NCBI RefSeq assembly: GCF_963681195.1
Contig: NZ_OY808998.1
Location: forward strand, 434,001-498,000
Source of the DNA: Vibrio sp. 16
GTDB taxonomy: Bacteria; Pseudomonadota; Gammaproteobacteria; Enterobacterales; Vibrionaceae
Length of the DNA stretch: 64,000 nucleotides
Direction: 5' to 3'
Part shown: one piece after another, positions 18,596 through 26,815 of the stretch
How the letters are laid out: every line of letters begins with the position of its first letter
How positions within the stretch are numbered: position 1 is the first letter of the stretch
The notes under the pieces: model-generated
The model's database searches: none
The model's input: only the letters and a program-made list of their open reading frames with translations
What the model was told of the DNA's origin: nothing
Position numbers and translations under genes: made by a program

Positions 18596-18863
18596 TAATC
18601 GATGCCGCGTCAATCTTTCCGAAGTGGCACTGTGAATTTGGTTCTTCTAAACTCAAGGCTGAGTGGGTTGTTTAACAAGCCAATCTAAGGAACTATCTGT
18701 CTATCCTAACAATAGGAGGGGCAACCCTGATTGTCATCGTTTCAAAGCGAGAATCAGTAGACAGTAACAAACTAAGATTATCGATAAAATCAAATAACCG
18801 ACACTTTGCACCAACAAATTGATGTGGGAAAAGTGATAATTATAACTCTACGGAAAGAATTGA
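18596..18863. other. Intergenic stretch without recognised content
   Basis: 268 bp between the gcvP terminator and the binding-protein gene. It must hold the promoter of that gene; AT-rich near 18770-18860, ribosome site GGAAAG at 18851. I see no other structure or small gene. Confidence 0.6.
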
Positions 18864-19643
18864 ATGCGCTCTCTATTAGTCGTACTTGTGATGTATATGT
18901 CCGCTTTTAATGCTTATGCCTCATCGCCTAAAACCATCAGACTTGCCTACTCAGACGTTGAATCATTTCCGTTCCAAATGGGCAACGGTAATGCAGTCGC
19001 CAAGCCGCCTGGGCTATCCATCGATATCATAGAGCAGGCCGCTGACACCTTGGGTGTAGAAATCGAATACGTTCGAATGCCGGGCAAAAGAGTCCTTCAG
19101 CAAATCAAAACGAATCAAGTCGATGGCGGTTTTATTTTCTCTTATAGCCCAGAACGAGCCCGATACGCGGCTTATCCCACCAAAGATAACCAAGCTGACA
19201 GCGCATTGCGTATCGCGACACTCGATTACTTTTTTTATCGTCTTCGTGATCAATCGCTGGAGTGGGACGGGATAAACCTATCGGCAAGTATCAGAAGTCC
19301 AATCGGTGTGCACAACGGATTTTCTATTCAGAAGGTGTTATCTGATAAAGGTATAGAGACATTGGAGATGCCGAGTACCGCTCAACTGTTCGAATTGTTG
19401 AAGAAGCGGCGTGTATCGGCAGTGGCGATCCAAAGCAACATCGCCGACAGTTACATTGAAAAGAATCAATTACCCAATATCGTGAAGGTCAACCCACCAA
19501 TACTCAGAAAGTACTACTATCTGATTTTCAGCCAGCGCTTCGCGTCAGAGAACCCAGAGCTAGTGAGTCAGATGTGGTCAACCATTGGTAGTGTTCGCGA
19601 TGAGAGCATTGCAAATCATATGAACAAGTATTTGTTACGTTAA
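18864..19643 (+). CDS. Periplasmic solute-binding protein, amino-acid (family 3) type
   Basis: 259 residues with a Sec signal peptide (MRSLLVVLVMYMSAFNAYA, cleavage near 19). The mature part has the SBP-family-3 layout: KTIRLAYSDVESFPFQ at the start, GLSIDIIEQAADTLGVEIEYVRMPGKRVLQQIKTNQVDGGF in segments, and the second lobe from about residue 120. No permease or ATPase gene is adjacent, as with the many orphan family-3 proteins of vibrios; some of these act as sensor domains or chemotaxis partners rather than transporters. Substrate unknown. Confidence 0.8.
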   Translation: MRSLLVVLVMYMSAFNAYASSPKTIRLAYSDVESFPFQMGNGNAVAKPPGLSIDIIEQAADTLGVEIEYVRMPGKRVLQQIKTNQVDGGFIFSYSPERARYAAYPTKDNQADSALRIATLDYFFYRLRDQSLEWDGINLSASIRSPIGVHNGFSIQKVLSDKGIETLEMPSTAQLFELLKKRRVSAVAIQSNIADSYIEKNQLPNIVKVNPPILRKYYYLIFSQRFASENPELVSQMWSTIGSVRDESIANHMNKYLLR

Positions 19644-19710
19644 AGTCCGACGTAAACGCAAAGATAAGACAAACGTCCGAGCAAACAAATCGCGCACGCA
19701 GAGAGGCGGC

Positions 19711-19971
19711 CTACTTCAATGGATCATTGTCTGGCAGCGCGCTGTGTATCCAAAGTGCCAGTCTGTGTTTGATGTTTGCGCCATCCAATTTACTTTCTGG
19801 CAATGGCGTAATTTGTTTGGCATCAACTAAGAACAAGTAGATGGCTTTGACTCGGACAGGCTGAGGGGACTGCGGTAAATCAAACCCTTGCATCTTGGCC
19901 ATCTTGCCACCAATTTCGAGTGCTTTTTTTACCAATTTGTCTTCATGTTGTAGTTTTGTGCTTTTCGACAT
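19711..19971 (-). CDS. Small conserved protein, probably DUF5062 family
   Basis: 86-residue cytoplasmic protein, no signal or membrane segment, rich in Lys/Leu (MSKSTKLQHEDKLVKKALEIGGKMAKMQGFDLPQSPQ...). It resembles the small Vibrio/Shewanella proteins filed as DUF5062; I am recalling this, not computing it. The gene is read leftward, convergent with the binding-protein gene. Function unknown. Confidence 0.65.
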   Translation of the reverse strand: MSKSTKLQHEDKLVKKALEIGGKMAKMQGFDLPQSPQPVRVKAIYLFLVDAKQITPLPESKLDGANIKHRLALWIHSALPDNDPLK

Positions 19972-20071
19972 CGATGGTGTCCTCTCTCTATCACTAGTCC
20001 ACTTTAGAGTACCTTAAACTCTGGTTTTGTCGTGTTAATCCAATCGCAGATTAGTGACGCACCACACAACA

Positions 20072-20254
20072 TCACCTCTCATCACCTAACCCCATGCTGA
20101 CGGTTTTGCGTTTTCTGCACCCATCTGAGCAATAGATCACATTGGCCCAGTTATTTCGCCACTTTTTGCGCCAACTGAATGGACGCAGGCAAACAGGGCA
20201 CACCTTGGTGTCGAGGTGCGCTTTGAATCCTTTGGCAGTGGTTGATTTTCTCAT
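20072..20254 (-). CDS. Small zinc-ribbon-like DUF2256 protein
   Basis: 60-residue basic protein with two CxxC-type pairs: [19 protein letters not shown] and [10 protein letters not shown]. The motif CPVC-x-RPFxWRKKW-(x)n-YCSxxCR is that of DUF2256, a small putative metal-binding family. Function unknown. The ribosome site is weak. Confidence 0.75.
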   Translation of the reverse strand: MRKSTTAKGFKAHLDTKVCPVCLRPFSWRKKWRNNWANVIYCSDGCRKRKTVSMGLGDER

Positions 20255-20310
20255 CTCATGGTTGCGTTAAGATTGTTTTAATCTGTTACCGATAAGGTCA
20301 GCAATGAGAT

Positions 20311-20337
20311 CAAAAAAGCGAACCCGAAGGCTCGCTT
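20311..20337 (-). terminator. Terminator of the S9-TonB-protease-DUF1566 operon
   Basis: Nine-bp stem (20316-20324 with 20329-20337, one G-U on the minus strand), tetraloop, followed by six U on the minus strand. It is 8 bp past the last stop. Confidence 0.88.
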
Positions 20338-20344
20338 GTGTTTG

Positions 20345-20914
20345 TTACTCGTCGTCGGCCACCAGCAAGACACCGAGTTTTGATTGAGACATGCCGTAGC
20401 TAAAGACCTGCGCGTTACGCGTGTCAAATGTCATGATTCTTTGCGTGTCTGGAAGGTGGTGGTTACTCCACAAGTAAGACGTCAGATCGGCATCATCTGT
20501 ACGTGTGTCGAAGGCGCCACGGAAAGCTTTGGTATTTAGCGCTGGCGTACGACAGGAAAATTCAGCCAAGCTCACCAACTCTTTGATATTCGGCATGCGC
20601 CATTTTTGCTTACCACCAAATTGGTGCAATTTGTGGCTCTCACTTTGGTTGATCGACACCACTTCATTTAATGCAGCCTGCCAAAACATACCTGTTGCGT
20701 TTCCCGTACAAGTCGCTTGCTCTGCATTCCATTCTTGCCCCACAGCACAGCGCATCCAAGTTAACCCTGTGACTTTGTCTTTTATGGTGCCATTGTCATT
20801 AAATTCGTAACGAATGTTCGGTGCACTTTTACTAAAATCAACATGGCACTCTTGAGCGGCCATAGAAAAAGTGGATACCAAACTTAACGCGATACCGATT
20901 GTCAGTTTTTTCAT
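20345..20914 (-). CDS. Secreted DUF1566 protein
   Basis: 189 residues with a signal peptide (MKKLTIGIALSLVSTFSMA). The mature part has the DUF1566 (Lcl C-terminal-like) signature elements: DKVTGLTWMRC, WRMPNIKELVSL near residue 105, and a Trp-Ser strand SYLWSNHH. Four cysteines suggest disulphides. It starts on the stop codon of the preceding DUF1566 lipoprotein gene (TAATG, 1-nt overlap), so translation is coupled. It lacks a lipobox; probably periplasmic, or extracellular through type II secretion. Its role in the operon is unknown. Confidence 0.85.
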   Translation of the reverse strand: MKKLTIGIALSLVSTFSMAAQECHVDFSKSAPNIRYEFNDNGTIKDKVTGLTWMRCAVGQEWNAEQATCTGNATGMFWQAALNEVVSINQSESHKLHQFGGKQKWRMPNIKELVSLAEFSCRTPALNTKAFRGAFDTRTDDADLTSYLWSNHHLPDTQRIMTFDTRNAQVFSYGMSQSKLGVLLVADDE

Positions 20915-22362
20915 TATTTGTTCTCCGGGTATGCCACTAAACGAACCGCAAATTGATAAGAGTCGGAGTTATCCGTTGGCGTCTCGCTGGTGTATATTTC
21001 TTGCGGTGAAATCGAACCACGAGATTCACCTCGAGTCTCAATCGCATTAAAGAAGTGTCCATTCGCTGCGGCTTGATCCGAGTACTCAGAGAACGATGCG
21101 AACTTGGTCCAAATCACGCCCGTTTCGTAGTAACTCGCTTTGCTTTGCAGCGGGAAAAACTGCTTGGTAAAACCGTAGACTTGGTTGTCCGCGTCCGTTT
21201 CTGTCTCACCGAAATCAATCAAGTTATATACTTCATGGGAGGTCGGTAAACGCCAGTTGGTGATGCCACACACCGCCTCTTTGTTTAGGTAATTCACGTA
21301 CTCTTCTGTGGTACAGATGTTGTCCGTACTGCGACAACCTAAGATGTTAATGTCTTCGATGTAAGGTTCAATCACTCCACTTTCTTGGTAAGCAAACAGA
21401 CGATCAAAATGGCGTGGAGAGCCTGCGTTATCTAGCTTCGATTCCCAAATCAAACCACTGCGTTGATCCTGTACACACGACCACTCGGCAGCGTCTTCAG
21501 AGAGTGCTTTGCCTGACGCATCCAGCTTCACAAATTTAAAGCCGCCATCGTTTTTATCATGACCAAAGTCGGCATCTTGACCCGGGTAATCGGCTGGTGA
21601 TTGATCCACATAACCACCATCAGTCACATAAGATGTAATCCCGGTATCATTGTGATCACGGTATGCAATTTGAGATAACGTAATCTGAGAAGCGAGTTTG
21701 ACCATCATCGCTTTCGCGCTTTGATCCGTTAACAACTCTTTGCCTAACGTGGTGGTCTGGTCATCAAGTTGAACCGCCAACGCAAACACTTGATCGTTTC
21801 GCTTAGACTCTTCCATCGCACTGGTTAGCGTAAGAATGTTTTTTTCCAGAGTCTGAAACGCTGCGTCGTCAACTTGCTGCATGATGTCGTCTGAAGGTAA
21901 ACCCAGTGCTTTAAAGTGTGATTCTACGCGAGCCACTGACGTTGCTAAGCTCTCACCAGAAGCTACGTACCCAGCCACTAGGGTCGACACCGCACTGATA
22001 TCGTTGCCCGCTAATTTGTTCTGCGCCGGCGCAACCAAGATCGCGGTTTGGTTAGCAGCATCCGCGCGCGTGTTCAGCGCCGTCGAACCTGTGTCAATTT
22101 CAACCACGATTGGGTTTTCCAAAATGGCCTTGCTCGTACTGGTAATGGAGTACTGACCATTGCTGGCTGTCGTGCTTGGCTCACCTGAACCGCACACAAA
22201 GTCTTGGTTCAGGTCAGCACATACTTTTTCATTGCCTTGAATAGACTGTGCTTTCACTGTTCCGGAAAGAGTATAGGTTGGAGCACTCTCATCAGAGCCT
22301 CCTGAGCCACCACAACCTGCTAACATCACAGCTGCGGCAAGCAAAGTAAGTTGAGTTTTCAT
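20914..22362 (-). CDS. DUF1566-domain lipoprotein
   Basis: 482 residues from the ATG at 22362; an in-frame extension to 22515 would run backward into the metalloprotease gene and is rejected. MKTQLTLLAAAVMLAGCGGSGG is a lipoprotein signal (Cys17) with the Gly/Ser spacer typical of surface lipoproteins. After it come a carboxypeptidase-regulatory-like strand region (TYTLSGTVKAQ..., about 30-110), an alpha-helical middle, and a C-terminal DUF1566 domain (DQRSGLIWESK, TNWRLPTSHEVYNLIDF, GVIWTKFAS). By position next to a TonB receptor and a surface protease it could be a surface substrate-binding partner (inference). Confidence 0.85.
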   Translation of the reverse strand: MKTQLTLLAAAVMLAGCGGSGGSDESAPTYTLSGTVKAQSIQGNEKVCADLNQDFVCGSGEPSTTASNGQYSITSTSKAILENPIVVEIDTGSTALNTRADAANQTAILVAPAQNKLAGNDISAVSTLVAGYVASGESLATSVARVESHFKALGLPSDDIMQQVDDAAFQTLEKNILTLTSAMEESKRNDQVFALAVQLDDQTTTLGKELLTDQSAKAMMVKLASQITLSQIAYRDHNDTGITSYVTDGGYVDQSPADYPGQDADFGHDKNDGGFKFVKLDASGKALSEDAAEWSCVQDQRSGLIWESKLDNAGSPRHFDRLFAYQESGVIEPYIEDINILGCRSTDNICTTEEYVNYLNKEAVCGITNWRLPTSHEVYNLIDFGETETDADNQVYGFTKQFFPLQSKASYYETGVIWTKFASFSEYSDQAAANGHFFNAIETRGESRGSISPQEIYTSETPTDNSDSYQFAVRLVAYPENK

Positions 22363-22378
22363 ATTGCTGCTTTCTAAA

Positions 22379-24655
22379 TTAATGAGTGTGTTTTTGCTCA
22401 CGACGCCAGAGTAATAGTCCTCCAAGAAGCCAAAGCCCCCATGAGAACGCGCCTCCCCCTGTGCCGGATTTATTGTTGGTTTTGTTGTTTTCTGTACTGT
22501 CGGTCGTCTGCTCACAGCTATAACGCTCGACTGAACCGATTGCCCATTCGACCAATATCCCGGTATCGCCTATACCGACATCGGAAACTTCCAGTCGCCA
22601 AGTGCCATTAAGCGGCTCCCCAACAAAGGATTGAAGCTGAGGATCATGTTTCGCCACCCAATAGAAACGCTTTTCACTCAGTGAATAACGGGGATTGGCG
22701 ATCAATGTTTGCCTAACTCCCGATGGCGAGACGAGCTCCGCCTGCAAATCGCTCATTTGTTGGTGCTGGAACTTGAGATAGACACCGAAATCTTCAGTGA
22801 CCGTTTGTTTGTCATTGATGATGAAGTTAAAGCTCTTGAATCCAGCGTTGAAGGTACCGTTGCTTGCCAACGAAGCGTCTGGCAACGCGGAATTTTGAAC
22901 CTTTAATGGCTGGCTAAGCTGTGGAATGCCCATAATCAGTGTGCGATTGTCGGTCCAATTGAGCATGCGTAAATCAGGGCCGTACTGGTAACCAATATTC
23001 GCATCCAGTTCAAACGGCTTGGCGCACAACGCCTTACCATCAAGCTGAATCCTTTGGTTTGCGACAGAAAACTTGTCTTGCTTAATGACTGCTTGATGGC
23101 CGCTCGAGGTCATCACCGTTCCATCAACCGAGGCTTGGCGCCCATTGGCAATCAAACGAACCGCCATCGGCTGAGCGGGATCAACGTAACGGCTATCGAC
23201 TTCAAGCACAAACGGCGCTTTCTCTAGACCATGAGTGGCGAAGTTGCGCTTGAGAATGTCGTAATACTCTTTCTCCGGATAAAGCGTCTTGGCGGTGTAC
23301 AAGATGCTCTCAACTAGATCGTGCATCTTCATCCCACGACCAAGGCCAAACATCGACTCCAAGACTAGGGTATCTATTTCGGTGAACGCCTCTTCTCCGT
23401 ATTTTTCGACGCCCTGTTTTAAGGTTTGGAATAAAGGGGTCGACCATAGCTCGTCCCCGAGCTCACCACCGACACTTTCGTGAGCGCGATATTCACTGGT
23501 CTCAAAATACTTCGCGCGTTGGTTCCAAAGACTGCGTGTGGAAATGCGATTGCCGAAATAGCCATCCCAGTTAAATACGGTGTCAATTTCAAATTCTGAG
23601 CCTTGCTGGTGAAGCTTTCTGTAACTTGCCGAGCCTGCCCAGTAGTCAGCAAACCCTTCCGCCATAGCACCGGTGTGGCCATATGCCCAGTCAGGGACAA
23701 TTTGATAATGGATGCCATGGGCAAGTTCGTGAATGACGATATCCGCATCAATCGCATCAGGTGAGCCACCAATACCAAACATTGCCGCCTTTGGGCCAAG
23801 GAAGTAGCTTGAGTTGTTGTTGGATAGCCCTCGACCATCAAACACCACGGGCTCTGTAAATAGCGAATAGCCCAGAGATTCAACATATCGCAACGATTCA
23901 TCGATATGGTAAAACGCCATCACTTGAGTAAAGTCATTGCTGGCAAAGGTGAGCGTGTTTAACTCGCTGAGTTGGCTAAACTGCACAATACCTTCCGGTG
24001 CCAAAAATGACGCGCTGCCACTCTTTACCCAGGTTTTGCTATCTGGTTGATACTCTTCCAAATACTCCGCATCCACTTGCGTCACACGCGAATTCGACAA
24101 GTAGTAATGCTCACCACTTTTTAAGACTTCAACGTTGCGTTCAACAAACCTTGGGGTATTTGGGTAGTCCGCCACATCGAGCCAAGGCAGTTCTGGCGCA
24201 ACATGTCTGTCCATGGTTCTCAGGTCTGGATCCACTACATTCACTGTCGCAGTGACCATCTCCCCTGAAGCCAAAGAGGGTGGATACTGGGCTTTTAAGC
24301 GGCGTGGTGATTCTAACTCAGACGCTTTTGTCGCCTCGCCGTTGCGAATAATGGTGTCGTGCAAACTCTTGAAGACACGTCGCACGATGCCATCTTTGTC
24401 GGTATGGACCACTAAGGCGCGCTGCGGTTGGTATTCGCCGTCCACTGCAATATTGAAATTGTACTGGTGACCGAGTTTGCTCTGCGTTTGATAGCGTAAT
24501 GACACCGTCCCTGCCTCAGGGTAGTGGCGTTGCAAATAGTCTTGCGCCGCAACTGCGTCGCTCACCACTTGGTTGCCTGCAGGATAGTCCCACTCTCCTG
24601 CGCCAACGCCTGTAGAAATCAGCGCTGCGGCGATCAGTGAATAACGTCTCTTCAT
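22379..24655 (-). CDS. Secreted zinc metalloprotease (thermolysin-like/fungalysin-like) with P-domain-like region and GlyGly-CTERM
   Basis: 758 residues from the ATG at 24655 (AAGGA 6 nt upstream). Signal peptide MKRRYSLIAAALISTGVGA; FTP/PepSY-like propeptide to about residue 215; catalytic domain with HELAHGIH (zinc ligands His309 and His313, catalytic Glu310) and third ligand Glu333 in GAMAEGFADYWAGS. From about 600 a P/Homo-B-like beta region (FNFIINDKQTVTEDFGVYLKFQHQQMSDLQAELVSPSGVRQTL in part; LNGTWRLEVSDVGIGDTGILVEW). The tail is Gly-rich, hydrophobic, then RREQKH, a GlyGly-CTERM sorting signal. It overlaps nothing and lies 9 bp from the TonB receptor stop. Substrate unknown; a surface protease releasing haem or peptide from host protein fits the context (inference). 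Confidence 0.88.
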   Translation of the reverse strand: MKRRYSLIAAALISTGVGAGEWDYPAGNQVVSDAVAAQDYLQRHYPEAGTVSLRYQTQSKLGHQYNFNIAVDGEYQPQRALVVHTDKDGIVRRVFKSLHDTIIRNGEATKASELESPRRLKAQYPPSLASGEMVTATVNVVDPDLRTMDRHVAPELPWLDVADYPNTPRFVERNVEVLKSGEHYYLSNSRVTQVDAEYLEEYQPDSKTWVKSGSASFLAPEGIVQFSQLSELNTLTFASNDFTQVMAFYHIDESLRYVESLGYSLFTEPVVFDGRGLSNNNSSYFLGPKAAMFGIGGSPDAIDADIVIHELAHGIHYQIVPDWAYGHTGAMAEGFADYWAGSASYRKLHQQGSEFEIDTVFNWDGYFGNRISTRSLWNQRAKYFETSEYRAHESVGGELGDELWSTPLFQTLKQGVEKYGEEAFTEIDTLVLESMFGLGRGMKMHDLVESILYTAKTLYPEKEYYDILKRNFATHGLEKAPFVLEVDSRYVDPAQPMAVRLIANGRQASVDGTVMTSSGHQAVIKQDKFSVANQRIQLDGKALCAKPFELDANIGYQYGPDLRMLNWTDNRTLIMGIPQLSQPLKVQNSALPDASLASNGTFNAGFKSFNFIINDKQTVTEDFGVYLKFQHQQMSDLQAELVSPSGVRQTLIANPRYSLSEKRFYWVAKHDPQLQSFVGEPLNGTWRLEVSDVGIGDTGILVEWAIGSVERYSCEQTTDSTENNKTNNKSGTGGGAFSWGLWLLGGLLLWRREQKHTH

Positions 24656-24664
24656 GTTCAATCC

Positions 24665-26800
24665 TTAGAACGCGTAACGTGCGTTGACGGTGAAGTAACG
24701 GCCGGACTCTGTTTGGAATGCCTCGTGTAGGCTTTCGAGACCCGCGATATCTTGGTAGCGAATGTACTCGCGATCGAATAGGTTGATGACATTGACACTA
24801 ATATTGGTATTGTTGCCAAAGTCATAGCCTAGACCGATGTCAACGGCACCCCAGCCCGCGGTGGTCGCACAGTCAACCGCGATTTTTTGCTGGTTAACAC
24901 ATACGCTGGTGCGATTCATTTGGTCAGCCCAGTTAAGCTGCACGTAACCGTTAAGCGCTCCATTGTCGTAGTTAAGCGCCACATTACCTTCTAGTGGCGT
25001 GATGGCACGGACGTAATCGCCTTCTTTGTCTTTTCCATCAACGATACCGATGTTAGTGCTGGCGATAATCGTATTGGTGAGGGAGTATTCCACCGACGCT
25101 TCAGCACCGTAGGTTCGAACACCATCTAGGTTGTCAAAGGTCACCTCGGTGATATTGGTTCCTGCGCGTTTACCAACCGTCTTTTGCTCAATGAAGTTTC
25201 TGAATACGTTGTAGAAAACCGCCCCATACACGCGCATAGCGCCATCATCGTACTTGGCACCAATTTCAAAACTGTCACTGGTTTCTTCCTCTAGCTCGAA
25301 GTTAGGCATAATGATGAATGCGCTACCTTGCACGAAATCATGATTCACTAAGCCATAGGTTTTTGAGTATTCTGGCGCGCGATAGCCATGCTTGTAGCTA
25401 AAGTAGCTGTTAAATGCTGGGGTAAATTGATAGGCAATCGACGCACTTGGCGACACCTCACTGCTGTTGTTATCGGGCAGGTCTTCCATCCCAATTGAAC
25501 GGCCGCTGTCAGAGCTCAGGCGGTAGGAGTCATAGCGAAGCCCCAACATTGCACGCCAGTTGCCTACTTCAATAGAGTCTTGAATAAAGGCGCCCACTGA
25601 ATAGCTGGTTGCCGGAGCAAATGGGTTAGTTTGGGTCACTTTCACGCCATGCCAGTCCGTAAGTCTTTCATCGACTGGGCGCTCATGATAGGTCGTTTCA
25701 AACTTACCGCCATAAACCAGCGTATGCTTCAGCTCGCCTTGATACAGTTCTTTCATCATATCTGCAGACCAACCAACCAGCTGATCTTGGAACTGACGAT
25801 TTTCTATCTCACGACGCAACAGGCGTACGCCATTAGAATCACGATACATGAGCTTATTGGAGTCTTCGTTGAACAAGGTGTGTCGGTAGTACACTTTCGT
25901 CTCTAGCGTATCGAGGAGCAAGGTTTCTGACTCGTATTCAGCACCCAACCAAAATAGGTAATTAGATAGCGTTTCGTCTTCGTAAAACGTCTCGATATCC
26001 ATTTTTGCGTCACGTTGAGGAGGTGCGATCCCCTCTTCACGGATCATTTGTTCACGATAGAAATCCGCTTTGGCTTTCAGCATCCATTCATCGTTTAGGT
26101 AGTGCTGGATGGTGTAAGCGGCGCTAAGGCCTTCGATTTCACGGTTCCACAAGTTTTCGTCGTACGATTTGCTCTCTTCACCACTCCAATACGCGGCTTG
26201 AACCAAGGAGCTAGTGTCGCCAAGTGCGAATGCTAAGTTGGATGAGAGCCTATAGCGACTACTGTTGTCGGAATAGTTCGCGGCACCGTCCACATAGAAA
26301 TCCTCACCGTCGAGTAAATCTTCCGGCGAGAGCGATTTAACAATGATCACACCGCCAAGCGCGCCAGAACCAAAACTTGTTGAACTTGCGCCCTTCACGA
26401 CTTGAATCTCTTTTGCAGATGAAACATCAAAGGAGTTATGACCCATCACATCGTTCAAGTCATTGGCACCGTAGCCATCTGATGTTGAAATGCCATCTTT
26501 CACTACAGAAACGCGGTTCCCCGACATACCACGAATCGTGATATTCTGTGCGGTACCCGCCGAGCCAGTCACACTCACACCCGGCTCGTTTTTAAGCACT
26601 TCGTACAGTTCGGTCGCGCCCTTTTTACGCATCTCTTCACCGTCAATGACCGAGACAGAGCCTGCGGTTTTTGACAATGATTCTTCGTATTTATTGGCAG
26701 TGACGACCACCTCTTCAAAGGTGCTGACGTTAGATTCCGCGTGTACAAGGCCTGCCGCCAGTGCAGTCAGCACAGCAACATTGACTCGTGAAAGTTTCAT
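24665..26800 (-). CDS. TonB-dependent outer-membrane receptor
   Basis: 711 residues. Signal peptide MKLSRVNVAVLTALAAGLVHA; TonB box region FEEVVVTANKYEE; plug domain with ELYEVLKNEPGVSV, NITIRGMSGNRVSVVKDGI and VVKGASSTSFGSGALGGVI; then a 22-strand-type barrel ending in the typical C-terminal Phe (YFTVNARYAF). The plug resembles the haem/haemoglobin/transferrin-type receptor group; no FRAP/NPNL haem signature was recognised, so the ligand is open. It sits in an operon with two proteases and behind a Fur-box match, which favours iron or haem uptake. About 15 bp separate it from the S9 peptidase gene. Confidence 0.92.
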   Translation of the reverse strand: MKLSRVNVAVLTALAAGLVHAESNVSTFEEVVVTANKYEESLSKTAGSVSVIDGEEMRKKGATELYEVLKNEPGVSVTGSAGTAQNITIRGMSGNRVSVVKDGISTSDGYGANDLNDVMGHNSFDVSSAKEIQVVKGASSTSFGSGALGGVIIVKSLSPEDLLDGEDFYVDGAANYSDNSSRYRLSSNLAFALGDTSSLVQAAYWSGEESKSYDENLWNREIEGLSAAYTIQHYLNDEWMLKAKADFYREQMIREEGIAPPQRDAKMDIETFYEDETLSNYLFWLGAEYESETLLLDTLETKVYYRHTLFNEDSNKLMYRDSNGVRLLRREIENRQFQDQLVGWSADMMKELYQGELKHTLVYGGKFETTYHERPVDERLTDWHGVKVTQTNPFAPATSYSVGAFIQDSIEVGNWRAMLGLRYDSYRLSSDSGRSIGMEDLPDNNSSEVSPSASIAYQFTPAFNSYFSYKHGYRAPEYSKTYGLVNHDFVQGSAFIIMPNFELEEETSDSFEIGAKYDDGAMRVYGAVFYNVFRNFIEQKTVGKRAGTNITEVTFDNLDGVRTYGAEASVEYSLTNTIIASTNIGIVDGKDKEGDYVRAITPLEGNVALNYDNGALNGYVQLNWADQMNRTSVCVNQQKIAVDCATTAGWGAVDIGLGYDFGNNTNISVNVINLFDREYIRYQDIAGLESLHEAFQTESGRYFTVNARYAF

Positions 26801-26815
26801 GATGGCTCCGGTTCG